Under the pieces are notes generated by a model, which saw only the letters and a program-made list of their open reading frames with translations, ran no database searches and was not told the DNA's origin. Both the position numbers and the translations under genes were made by a program. This document shows, piece by piece, positions 35,214 to 43,004 of a stretch of DNA of 64,000 nucleotides. The DNA comes from Mycobacterium montefiorense. Its GTDB lineage: Bacteria; Actinomycetota; Actinomycetes; Mycobacteriales; Mycobacteriaceae. The DNA lies in NCBI RefSeq assembly GCF_003112775.1, contig NZ_BFCH01000009.1, positions 62,001 to 126,000 on the forward strand, given 5' to 3'. Numbering within the stretch: the first letter of the stretch is position 1; each line of letters begins with the position of its first letter.

Positions 35214-37007
35214 GTGCCCAGTCACGCCAGCTCGAGGATCTCCAAGGTGCTCGTCGCAAACCGCAGCGAAATCGCTGTCCGGGTGATCCGCGCAGCCCGC
35301 GACGCGGGCCTGTCCAGCGTGGCGGTGTACGCCGAGCCCGACGCCGACGCACCCCATGTGCGTCTGGCGGATGAGGCCTTCGCCTTGGGTGGCCAGACCT
35401 CCGCAGAGTCCTACTTGGACTTTGGCAAACTTCTCGACGCGGCAGCCAAATCCGGCGCCAACGCGATTCACCCCGGTTACGGATTCCTGTCAGAGAACGC
35501 CGAATTCGCCCAGGCGGTGCTCGACGCGAACCTGATCTGGATCGGGCCCAGCCCACAGTCGATCCGTGACCTCGGTGACAAGGTCACCGCCCGCCACATC
35601 GCCGCCCGCGCGCAAGCCCCGCTGGTGCCCGGCACCCCCGACCCGGTCAAGGACGCCGACGAGGTGGTGGCCTTCGCCAAGGAGTACGGCGTGCCGATCG
35701 CCATCAAGGCGGCTTTCGGTGGCGGTGGCCGCGGCATGAAGGTGGCCCGCAGCATCGAAGAGATCCCCGAGCTGTTCGAGTCGGCCACCCGTGAGGCCGT
35801 CGCCGCGTTCGGTCGCGGCGAGTGCTTCGTCGAGCGCTACCTGGACAAGCCGCGCCACGTCGAGGCCCAGGTGATCGCCGATCAGCACGGCAACGTCGTC
35901 GTCGCCGGCACCCGCGACTGCTCACTGCAGCGCCGCTTCCAGAAGCTGGTCGAAGAGGCGCCGGCGCCGTTCCTCACCGACGCACAGCGCAAGGAGATCC
36001 ACGAGTCGGCCAAGCGAATCTGCAAGGAAGCCCACTACTACGGCGCGGGCACCGTCGAGTACCTGGTCGGCCAGGACGGCCTGATCTCGTTCCTGGAGGT
36101 CAACACCCGTCTACAGGTCGAGCACCCGGTCACCGAGGAGACCGCCGGCATTGACCTGGTGCGACAACAGTTCAAGATCGCCAACGGCGAGAAGCTCGAC
36201 ATCACCGAAGACCCGACGCCGCGCGGTCACGCGATCGAGTTCCGGATCAACGGCGAGGACGCCGGACGAGGCTTTTTGCCCGCTCCCGGCCCGGTCACCC
36301 GCTACGACATCCCCACCGGGCCCGGTGTCCGGCTGGACTCCGGCGTGGAGGCCGGCTCGGTGATCGGCGGCCAGTTCGACTCGATGCTGTCCAAGCTGAT
36401 CGTGTACGGCGCCACCCGCGAGGAGGCGCTGGCGCGCTCGCGCCGGGCGCTGGACGAATTCCACGTCGAGGGCCTGGCCACGGTCATTCCGTTCCACCGC
36501 GCCGTCGTCTCGGACCCCGCGTTCATCGGTGATGACAACGGCTTCACGGTGCACACCCGCTGGATCGAGACGGAATGGGACAACACCGTCGAGCCGTTCA
36601 CCGCGGGCGAGCCCCTGGACGAGGAAGACACCCAGCCCCGGCAGAAGGTGGTCGTCGAGGTCGACGGCCGTCGGCTCGAGGTGTCGCTGCCCGGTGATCT
36701 GGCGCTGTCGGGCGGCGCCGCCGATCCGGCCGGTGTCGTGCGCAAGAAGCCGAAGCCCCGCAAGCGCGGCGGCCACGGCGGCGCGGCGGCCTCCGGTGAC
36801 GCAGTCACCGCGCCGATGCAGGGCACCGTCGTCAAGGTCGCGGTCTCCGAGGGTCAGCAGGTCGCCGTCGGTGACCTGGTCGTGGTCCTCGAGGCGATGA
36901 AGATGGAGAACCCGGTCACCGCGCACAAGGAGGGCACCATCACCGGTCTCGCGGTCGAGCCGGGAGCTGCCATCACTCAAGGCACGGTGCTCGCCGAGAT
37001 CAAATAG
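35214..37007 (+). CDS. accA3: Acyl-CoA carboxylase alpha subunit AccA3 (biotin carboxylase + BCCP)
   Basis: Carries out ATP-dependent carboxylation of its own biotin and supplies CO2 units to AccD4, AccD5 and AccD6. 597 residues: biotin carboxylase ATP-grasp ([41 protein letters not shown]), then a Lys-rich linker and a C-terminal biotinyl domain with biotin on Lys563 in [11 protein letters not shown] 35214 after GGAGG. Its partner and ligase genes (accD5, accE5, birA) are within 9 kb. Confidence 0.95.
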   Translation: MPSHASSRISKVLVANRSEIAVRVIRAARDAGLSSVAVYAEPDADAPHVRLADEAFALGGQTSAESYLDFGKLLDAAAKSGANAIHPGYGFLSENAEFAQAVLDANLIWIGPSPQSIRDLGDKVTARHIAARAQAPLVPGTPDPVKDADEVVAFAKEYGVPIAIKAAFGGGGRGMKVARSIEEIPELFESATREAVAAFGRGECFVERYLDKPRHVEAQVIADQHGNVVVAGTRDCSLQRRFQKLVEEAPAPFLTDAQRKEIHESAKRICKEAHYYGAGTVEYLVGQDGLISFLEVNTRLQVEHPVTEETAGIDLVRQQFKIANGEKLDITEDPTPRGHAIEFRINGEDAGRGFLPAPGPVTRYDIPTGPGVRLDSGVEAGSVIGGQFDSMLSKLIVYGATREEALARSRRALDEFHVEGLATVIPFHRAVVSDPAFIGDDNGFTVHTRWIETEWDNTVEPFTAGEPLDEEDTQPRQKVVVEVDGRRLEVSLPGDLALSGGAADPAGVVRKKPKPRKRGGHGGAAASGDAVTAPMQGTVVKVAVSEGQQVAVGDLVVVLEAMKMENPVTAHKEGTITGLAVEPGAAITQGTVLAEIK

Positions 37008-37044
37008 CTGTTGACCGGGCTTCCTGGGAATCAGCTAGGTAAAC

Positions 37045-37072
37045 GTTGTCGGTCTCCCCATAACCGGGGTAG
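37045..37072 (+). promoter_or_regulatory. Possible sigma-F promoter upstream of the STAS gene
   Basis: GTTGT, a 17-base spacer and GGGTAG resemble the mycobacterial sigma-F consensus (GGTTT, 15-18 bases, GGGTA). It lies about 130 bases before the STAS gene start. One mismatch in the -35 element, so support is moderate. Confidence 0.35.
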
Positions 37073-37199
37073 GGTTCAGGTCAGGTTGAGTTCACAGCCG
37101 CCCGGACCACGTCAGCGCCGCGCGGAAGGCGAATTCCCTACCTTCAGCGTTATTTCACCGTCGGCGTAGTCACCAATCCCCGGTTGAGGGAGTGAAGCA

Positions 37200-37622
37200 A
37201 TGACTGTGGCTCAATCTTGGCAACAATGCCGAACGGCTCAATTCAGTGCCACCTGGAGTGCGTCCGGCACGGTCATCGCGATCGATGGCGAGCTGGACGC
37301 CGCCAACGCAGATCAGCTCGCGGTCTACGTTCAGCGCAACGCCCGGCGTGCCAGGCGGGTGATCCTGGACCTGCGCGAGCTGGATTTCATTGGTACAGCA
37401 GGCTTTTCAGCGCTGCACCGCATCAATGTGGCGTGCTCGGGCGCCCAGTTGAGCTGGGCGATGGTGCCGAGCCCGGCGGTACTGCGATTGTTGCGCGTCT
37501 GCGATCCCGACGGCACCCTGCCGGTGACGACGCCGATCGAGGAACCGCTACTGGAACCGGCCGCGTGGACCGCTGGCCCGCACGCGCGGCCGCTACTCCA
37601 ACTGGTCGCGCAGGCGCGTTAG
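37200..37622 (+). CDS. STAS-domain anti-sigma factor antagonist
   Basis: A 140-residue protein with the STAS core: VIAIDGELDAANADQL, VILDLRELDFIGTAGFSALHRI. Anti-anti-sigma proteins bind anti-sigma kinases such as RsbW and free the sigma factor. The phosphoacceptor position of the usual D-S-S-G loop reads G65-T66-A67-G68, so the canonical Ser is absent; the protein has Cys10, Cys79 and Cys101, so redox control is possible. It is convergent with sigF and overlaps its 3' end by 30 bases. ATG 37200 follows GGGAGTGAAG. I do not recall an H37Rv gene at this position. Confidence 0.83.
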   Translation: MTVAQSWQQCRTAQFSATWSASGTVIAIDGELDAANADQLAVYVQRNARRARRVILDLRELDFIGTAGFSALHRINVACSGAQLSWAMVPSPAVLRLLRVCDPDGTLPVTTPIEEPLLEPAAWTAGPHARPLLQLVAQAR

Positions 37623-38390
37623 CGATTTAGCCAACAGTCGCGACACGTGCATCTGCGAGATGCCGACGCGCTCGGCAATCTGTGTCTGCGTCATCGACTC
37701 AAAGAACCTGAGCACCAACACCGTTCGCTCGCGCTCGGGCAGGCCTTCCAGCAATGGGCGTAGCGACTCGCGGTCCTCGATGCGGTTGATGCTGGCATCC
37801 ACGTCGCCCAGGGTGTCCGCGATGGCGCGGGCGTCCTCGTCATCGCCGCCACCACCGCCGCCGCTGTCGATGGACAGGGTGTTGTACGAACTGCCCGCCA
37901 CCAGGCCCTCGACGACCTCGGCGCGGTCCATCTCCAGCTCCGCCGCGAGTTCGGTTGCGGTAGGCGCCCTCCCGAGCCGTTGCGACAGGTCGGCGGTGGC
38001 GCTGCCGAGCCGCAGGTGCAGCTCCTTGAGACGCCGCGGAACCTTGACCGACCAGCTGTTGTCGCGAAAGTGGCGGCGAACCTCGCCCATGATCGTGGGC
38101 ACCGCGAAAGACACGAAGTCCGACCCGGCCTCGACGTCGAAGCGCACCACGGCGTTGACCAATCCGACCCGCGCGACCTGAACCAAGTCGTCGCGTGGTT
38201 CGCCGCGGCCCTCGAACCTGCGGGCGATGTGATCGGCCAGCGGCAGGCACCGCTCGACAATCTTGTCCCGCTGGCGCTGGAACTCCGCCGAGTCCTCGGC
38301 GACGGTCGCCAGCTCACGGAACATGTCCGGAACATCGGCGTATTCGTTTGGGCGCTTCGAGCCCGAACCGCCGTCAGCTTTCGCTGTCAC
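37593..38390 (-). CDS. sigF: RNA polymerase sigma factor SigF
   Basis: Alternative sigma factor of the sigma-B/F type, controlling stationary phase, envelope stress and pigment genes in mycobacteria. 265 residues with regions 2 (DHIARRFEGRGEPRDDLVQVARVGLVNA, SFAVPTIMGEVRRHFRD), 3 and 4 (TQTQIAERVGISQMHVSRLLAKSLTRLRDQL, the -35-binding HTH). A glycine-rich loop (SGGGGGGDD) lies between regions 3 and 4. GTG 38390 overlaps the rsbW stop (GTGA), so the sigma factor and its anti-sigma are made together. Confidence 0.96.
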   Translation of the reverse strand: MTAKADGGSGSKRPNEYADVPDMFRELATVAEDSAEFQRQRDKIVERCLPLADHIARRFEGRGEPRDDLVQVARVGLVNAVVRFDVEAGSDFVSFAVPTIMGEVRRHFRDNSWSVKVPRRLKELHLRLGSATADLSQRLGRAPTATELAAELEMDRAEVVEGLVAGSSYNTLSIDSGGGGGGDDEDARAIADTLGDVDASINRIEDRESLRPLLEGLPERERTVLVLRFFESMTQTQIAERVGISQMHVSRLLAKSLTRLRDQLE

Positions 38391-38824
38391 CGGCTAGCGG
38401 CCGCCCGTCGCGCCGTCAGCGTGATACCGAATACGCTGCCGGTTTCATTGGGCTCGCGACCATCATGGAAAGTCTGGACGTCGTCGGCCAGCGATGTCAG
38501 CACATGCCAGCTGAAGCTGCCCGGCGACACCACGTCGTGGGTTTCGCACGCCGCGGATGCCTCGACGACTAATTCGTCTTCTCGCGGGTCGACCACCACA
38601 ACCAGCGTCGCGTCCGGCGTGGCCGACCGGATCAACCGGGTGCACACCTCATCGACCGCGAGCCGTAGATCCGCGACAGCGTCGAAATCCAGGTCCTCGT
38701 AGGTGCCGATCGCACCCACCAACGTGCGCAGCATCGCTAGATTTTCCAGGCGCGCAGCAACATGCAATTCGACGGCTCTGTGGCCGCGTTGACGCTTGTC
38801 AGCGCGTAAACCAACATCGGTCAT
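38387..38824 (-). CDS. rsbW: Anti-sigma factor RsbW (UsfX), kinase-like
   Basis: Binds and inhibits SigF. 145 residues with a GHKL-type ATP-binding fold: DLRLAVDEVCTRLIRSA holds the N box, and SFSWHVLTSLADDVQTFHDG the C-terminal region. ATG 38824 after GGGAGA gives MTDVGLRADKRQRG and the same length as Rv3287c; an upstream in-frame ATG at 38878 was rejected. It precedes sigF in one operon driven by the sigma-F promoter at 39045-39070. Confidence 0.94.
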   Translation of the reverse strand: MTDVGLRADKRQRGHRAVELHVAARLENLAMLRTLVGAIGTYEDLDFDAVADLRLAVDEVCTRLIRSATPDATLVVVVDPREDELVVEASAACETHDVVSPGSFSWHVLTSLADDVQTFHDGREPNETGSVFGITLTARRAAASR

Positions 38825-39044
38825 TTGGTCTCCCGGCAACGTTTGACTCACACTACCCCTCGCATTGGAGCGCGCCATTGGACGCTACAGCCCCGGCACA
38901 CCCCGGACACGCGCTCGGGCGCATCGCTTTGATTGCCGGAATCACACTGGCCCATCTACGTCGGTGCTTTCATGATTCTGTCCCCCATGATGGGGTGAGC
39001 GCCGCGCGCAAATCATTGCAGGCACTCATCATGGTTCAGACCTG

Positions 39045-39070
39045 ATACCCGCTCAACGAGGCCCGTAACC
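39045..39070 (-). promoter_or_regulatory. Sigma-F-type promoter for rsbW-sigF
   Basis: On the minus strand GGTTA (39070-39066), a 15-base spacer and GGGTAT (39050-39045), nearly the consensus for mycobacterial sigma-F. It lies just after usfY and about 215 bases before rsbW, which fits known autoregulation of this operon. The rest of the 38825-39099 gap shows no gene. Confidence 0.7.
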
Positions 39071-39099
39071 TACGAATTTCGGGCGGCCTATTCCGTCGA

Positions 39100-39411
39100 T
39101 TAGCTGTCGGGGGACTGCCTGGCCGCCTCGGGATGTTCGAGGTACCACCGATCGAAGATCCGGCGCACCCGCCGGTGCTCGACGGCCAGCCACACCAGGC
39201 CCGCCACCGTGAGGACGATCGCTGTCACGCCCGCGGTCATGCCCTCGTGCTGATGTCCGGTGCCGAAGGCCGCAAGGCTTCCGCACACCGCGATGACGCC
39301 GGCCACCACCATCAGGTATCCGGGCCAGTGCAAGACGTCGATCAGTGATTCGCCGGCAAGTGGCCGCGTCGTGCGCAAATGGTCGACGGGGTCGCGGTAG
39401 GTGTCTCCCAT
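39100..39411 (-). CDS. usfY: UsfY, small membrane protein of the sigF locus
   Basis: 103 residues starting MGDTYRDPVDHLRTTRPLAGES, as remembered for UsfY (Rv3288c), with two membrane helices (YLMVVAGVIAVCGSLAAFG and GMTAGVTAIVLTVAGLVWLA) and an amphipathic, charged tail. Function unknown. It stands upstream of rsbW-sigF and is a likely member of the sigma-F regulon. Confidence 0.85.
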   Translation of the reverse strand: MGDTYRDPVDHLRTTRPLAGESLIDVLHWPGYLMVVAGVIAVCGSLAAFGTGHQHEGMTAGVTAIVLTVAGLVWLAVEHRRVRRIFDRWYLEHPEAARQSPDS

Positions 39412-39471
39412 GGCTGCTCCTAGGGTCGCCCCATTAACGGTAGATCTCCCGGAATGTGTTTGCCAGGCCTT

Positions 39472-39855
39472 TTACCCGGCCAGCACCGGACCGGCGATTG
39501 CCGGGACGCCCATCGAGACCGTGACGATCATCAGCGTCAACAAAAACCAGCCCGCGCCGTGCCATCCCCACCAGGTGCCTTCGCTGCGCCACACCCGGTA
39601 GGTCCGCACAAACGCCCACAGGCCGGCGGCCAGCAGGATCAGCGGTCCCCCGAATGCCAGCAGGGTCCGCTGCGGCGCACCGCACGCCACCGTGTCCACG
39701 CCCGTTCCCGGGCAGGTGCTGACCCATAGGGCCGCCATCACGACAAATCCGACCGCCGCGGCCGTGGCCAGGACGGCGAAACGGATGGCGGCGCGCACCT
39801 CGCCGTCGTCCTGCCCGAGGCGATCACCCGGTGATCGCTCATCTGCTTTCGGCAT
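39472..39855 (-). CDS. Four-helix membrane protein (Rv3289c-like)
   Basis: 127 residues; charged N-terminus, then about three membrane segments (FAVLATAAAVGFVVMAALW, LLAFGGPLILLAAGLWAFV, GWFLLTLMIVTVSMGVPAIAG). Two Cys flank an outer loop (STCPG...VACG). Function unknown. The sigma-F-like promoter upstream and its place next to usfY suggest stress expression. Confidence 0.8.
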   Translation of the reverse strand: MPKADERSPGDRLGQDDGEVRAAIRFAVLATAAAVGFVVMAALWVSTCPGTGVDTVACGAPQRTLLAFGGPLILLAAGLWAFVRTYRVWRSEGTWWGWHGAGWFLLTLMIVTVSMGVPAIAGPVLAG

Positions 39856-39899
39856 TTGAGAACCTCCCGCGTGGCATTTCGTCCACGACGAAGGATTAG

Positions 39900-39928
39900 T
39901 TACCCGTTATTCAAGACATTCACGAACC
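39900..39928 (-). promoter_or_regulatory. Possible sigma-F promoter for the Rv3289c-like gene
   Basis: Minus strand GGTTC (39928-39924), 18-base spacer, GGGTAA (39905-39900), inside the end of lat and about 45 bases before the ATG at 39855. Close to the sigma-F consensus but with a long spacer. Confidence 0.45.
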
Positions 39929-41256
39929 GCCGCAATGGCCACGTCGATTTCTGACCGCGACACCGTCAGCGCGGGACGGAATCGAACGCCGTCGGTCCCG
40001 GAGGGCAACACGATCACGCCGCGGTGCCACAGCCGGCGGATCAACTCGTCACGATCGGCGGTGGTCGGCAGGCTGAACGCACGCATCAGTCCGCGACCGC
40101 GCGGATCGAACACCAATGCCGGGAACTCGTCGGCAAGTTCGCACAACCGGTCGCGCAGGTAGCGGCCCTGCGCGGCGGCGCGGTCAAACAGTCCGTCGGC
40201 CTCGATCACCTCCAGGATGCGGCGTGCTCGCACCATGTCGGTCAGATTGCCGCCCCACGTCGAGTTGATCCGGGAGCTGACCGCGAAGACGTTGTCGGCG
40301 ACCTCGTCGACCCGGCGGCCGGCCATCACCCCGCACACCTGTGTCTTCTTGCCGAACGCCACCACATCGGGGTGCACACCCAATTGCTGGTAGGCCCAAG
40401 GGGTTCCGGTCAACCCGCAGCCCGTCTGCACCTCGTCGAAGATCAGCAGCGCGTCGAATTCGTCGCACAGGTCGCGCATCGCGGCGAAGTACTCGGGCCG
40501 GAAGTGCCGGTCGCCGCCCTCGCCCTGGATCGGTTCGGCGATGAAGCACGCGATGTCGTGCGGATACGCCTCGAAGGCCGCGCGGGCCTGGCGCAGCGAC
40601 TCGGCTTCGGCCGCGCCCATGGCCCGTTGATCTAAGCCCGGCCGGATAAAAGGCGCGTCGATGCGTGGCCAGTCGAACTTCGGGAACCGGGCCACAGTGA
40701 CCGGCTTGGTGTTGGTCAGCGACAGCGTGTAGCCGCTGCGGCCGTGGAAGGCGCCGCGCAGGTGCAGCACCCGGGTGCCGAGCTCGGGAGCGATGCCGCG
40801 GCGTTCGTTGTGCCGGCTTTTCCAGTCGAAGGCGACCTTGAGCGCGTTCTCCACCGCCAGGGCGCCGCCATCGACGAAGAATAAGTGCGGCAGCGCCGGG
40901 TCGCCCAGCACCCGTGCGAAGGTTTCGACGAAGCCGGCCATCGCCGGCGTGTACACGTCGGCATTGCTCGGCTTGTTCAGCGCGGCCTCGACGAGTGCGT
41001 CACGGAATTCCTCGTCGTCGGCCAGCGCCGGGTGGTTCATCCCGAGCGCGGACGAGGCGAAGAAGGTGAACATGTCCAGATAGCGCCGGCCGTCGCGAGC
41101 GTCGACCAGATACGACCCGGATGACCGGGTCAGGTCGAGCACGAAATCGAAACCATCGACCAGCATGCTGCGCGACAGCACCTCGTGGACCCGGTCGGGT
41201 TCGGGCTGCACGCCGGTCAGCGCAAGGGAGTTCAGGACGGCAGTCATGCCAGCCAT
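39907..41256 (-). CDS. lat: L-lysine epsilon-aminotransferase
   Basis: PLP enzyme that moves the epsilon-amino group of lysine to 2-oxoglutarate, giving 2-aminoadipate-6-semialdehyde (cyclising to piperideine-6-carboxylate). 449 residues, class III aminotransferase; IFDEVQTGCGLTGTPWAY gives the cofactor Asp, VAFGKKTQVCG the PLP Lys (303 or 304), and NSTWGGNLTDM follows. Length equals Rv3290c. An in-frame ATG at 41247 is an alternative start. The lrpA gene lies 44 bases upstream on the same strand with a dyad between. Confidence 0.95.
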   Translation of the reverse strand: MAGMTAVLNSLALTGVQPEPDRVHEVLSRSMLVDGFDFVLDLTRSSGSYLVDARDGRRYLDMFTFFASSALGMNHPALADDEEFRDALVEAALNKPSNADVYTPAMAGFVETFARVLGDPALPHLFFVDGGALAVENALKVAFDWKSRHNERRGIAPELGTRVLHLRGAFHGRSGYTLSLTNTKPVTVARFPKFDWPRIDAPFIRPGLDQRAMGAAEAESLRQARAAFEAYPHDIACFIAEPIQGEGGDRHFRPEYFAAMRDLCDEFDALLIFDEVQTGCGLTGTPWAYQQLGVHPDVVAFGKKTQVCGVMAGRRVDEVADNVFAVSSRINSTWGGNLTDMVRARRILEVIEADGLFDRAAAQGRYLRDRLCELADEFPALVFDPRGRGLMRAFSLPTTADRDELIRRLWHRGVIVLPSGTDGVRFRPALTVSRSEIDVAIAAVRECLE

Positions 41257-41268
41257 AGTAGCTGAGTT

Positions 41269-41298
41269 TTTACGGAATCATGACGCTACTATCGTAAA
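41269..41298. promoter_or_regulatory. Inverted repeat between lrpA and lat, candidate LrpA site
   Basis: TTTACG and CGTAAA form a perfect 6-base inverted repeat with an 18-base spacer in the AT-rich 44-base gap before lat. Lrp-family dimers bind widely spaced AT-rich dyads. Seen in sequence; LrpA binding is inferred. Confidence 0.5.
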
Positions 41299-41300
41299 TA

Positions 41301-41753
41301 TTATGGTACGTGTTGGCGATCACTGTAAAAAGTATTGAGGATGACGGTGCTTCGGGTCTGGACATTCGCCGCGGTCCGGATTCGCTGCAGCAGATCCTCA
41401 AGCGCCCGCGCGGACCCGACGCGCACCAGCAAGACATAGCTCTCCTCGCCTGCCACCGAGTGACACGCTTCTATCTCCTCGATGTGGGCCAGGCGGGCGG
41501 GCGCATCATCGGGTTGGGAAGGATCAAGAGGAGTGATGGCCACGAACGCCGATAGCAGGTGCCCGACCGCCTCCGGGTTAATCCGCGCGGAATACCCGGC
41601 GACAACGCCGCGGGCCTCCAATCGGCGCACCCGGGACTGGACCGCCGAGATCGATAGCCCGGCGCTCGCGGCAAGCTCCGCCAGCGTCGCGCGTCCGTCG
41701 GCGACCAGCTGGCGTACCAGGATCCGGTCGATCTCGTCCAGCGACTCACTCAT
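41301..41753 (-). CDS. lrpA: Lrp/AsnC-family regulator LrpA
   Basis: 150-residue leucine-responsive regulator. The N-terminal HTH (residues about 5-55: RILVRQLVADGRATLAELAASAGLSISAVQSRVRRLE) is followed by an AsnC ligand-binding domain (HSVAGEESYVLLVRVGSARALEDLL). Length equals Rv3291c, known in H37Rv for starvation induction and for binding lysine and other amino acids. It is divergent from the HglS-like gene with 15 bases between, placed to control both lat and the opposite operon. Confidence 0.94.
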   Translation of the reverse strand: MSESLDEIDRILVRQLVADGRATLAELAASAGLSISAVQSRVRRLEARGVVAGYSARINPEAVGHLLSAFVAITPLDPSQPDDAPARLAHIEEIEACHSVAGEESYVLLVRVGSARALEDLLQRIRTAANVQTRSTVILNTFYSDRQHVP

Positions 41754-41768
41754 GGCCAGAGATTAGCC

Positions 41769-43004
41769 GTGAGCCACACCAAAAGACTCCTCACCTGGCA
41801 GCTGCGCGAGCGATTCGCGGCCGGGCTGTCGGCCATGTACGCCGGCGAGGTGCCCGCCTACGGCACGCTGGTCGAGGTAACCGAGCAGGTCAACTCCGAT
41901 TACGTGGCCCGCAATCCGGGCGCCGAACGACTTGGTTCGTTGCGGCGGGTCACCGCCGAGCGACACGGCGCGATCCGGGTGGGCAGCCCCGCCGAACTGA
42001 GCGCGGTCGCCGAGTTGTTCGCCGCATTCGGCATGCTGCCGGTCGGCTACTACGACCTGCGTTCGGCGGCCTCCCCGATTCCGGTGGTGTCGACGGCTTT
42101 TCGGCCCATCGACACAAACGAGTTGGCGCGTAATCCGTTTCGTGTGTTCACGTCGATGCTGGCCACCCGCGACCCCCGATACTTCGATCCTGACCTGCGC
42201 ACCCGCGTCGAGACGTTCGTCGCACGCCGCCAGCTATTCGACCCCGCACTGCTCGATCGGGCCCGGATCGTCGCCGCCGAGGGCGCCTGCGACGCCGAGG
42301 AGGCCGAGGCGTTCGTCGCCGCCGCGGTTTGCGCATTCGCGCTGTCACGCGAGCCGATCAACAAGTCCTGGTACGACGAGCTGTCGCGGGTGTCCGCGGT
42401 GGCCGCCGACATCGCGGGAGTGTGTTCCACCCACATCAACCACCTGACGCCGCGCGTCCTCGACATCGACGCCTTGTACCAGCGGATGAGCCGCCGCGGC
42501 ATCACCATGATCGACGCGATCCAGGGCCCGCCCCGCAGCGATGGACCCGCGGTGTTATTGCGCCAGACGTCGTTTCGCGCGCTGGCCGAACCCTGCCTGT
42601 TTCGCGGCAGGGACGGCACGGTGAGCTCCGGGCATCTGCGGGTCCGCTTCGGCGAAGTAGAGGCGCGCGGTGTGGCACTGACCCCGCGCGGGCGCCAGCG
42701 TTACGACGCGGCGATGGCTTCCGGTGATCCGGCCCGGGTGTGGCGCGACTACTTCCCGTCGACCGACACCGAGATGGCCGCGCAGCGATTGGCCTATTAT
42801 CGCGGCGGCGACCCGGCGGCACCCATCGTCTACGAAGATTTCTTGCCGGCTTCGGCGGCGGGCATCTTCCGCTCCAATCTGGACCGCGACACCCGGGCCG
42901 GGCGTGGCACCGACGACTCTGGATACGGCGTCGAGTGGCTCGCCGGGGCGATCGGCCACCATATCCACGACCCCTACGCTCTCTACCAGGAGGCATCGGC
43001 ATGA
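41769..43004 (+). CDS. DUF1338 / HglS-type 2-oxoadipate dioxygenase-decarboxylase (Rv3292-like)
   Basis: A 411-residue protein of the DUF1338/YdcJ family. The characterised member HglS of Pseudomonas converts 2-oxoadipate to D-2-hydroxyglutarate with Fe(II) and O2. Candidate metal and substrate residues are His66 and Arg70 (ERHGAIR), a His in STHINHLTPRVLDID, and a Glu in VRFGEVEARG. Direct adjacency to lat, lrpA and pcd supports lysine degradation. The GTG at 41769 (MSHTKRLLTW) has no strong ribosome site; the stop overlaps pcd by 4 bases. Confidence 0.85.
   Translation: MSHTKRLLTWQLRERFAAGLSAMYAGEVPAYGTLVEVTEQVNSDYVARNPGAERLGSLRRVTAERHGAIRVGSPAELSAVAELFAAFGMLPVGYYDLRSAASPIPVVSTAFRPIDTNELARNPFRVFTSMLATRDPRYFDPDLRTRVETFVARRQLFDPALLDRARIVAAEGACDAEEAEAFVAAAVCAFALSREPINKSWYDELSRVSAVAADIAGVCSTHINHLTPRVLDIDALYQRMSRRGITMIDAIQGPPRSDGPAVLLRQTSFRALAEPCLFRGRDGTVSSGHLRVRFGEVEARGVALTPRGRQRYDAAMASGDPARVWRDYFPSTDTEMAAQRLAYYRGGDPAAPIVYEDFLPASAAGIFRSNLDRDTRAGRGTDDSGYGVEWLAGAIGHHIHDPYALYQEASA

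Noticed and set aside
38854..38859. GGGTAG on the minus strand just before rsbW as a second sigma-F promoter
   Set aside because: No acceptable -35 element at 15-18 bases; the site at 39045-39070 is far better.
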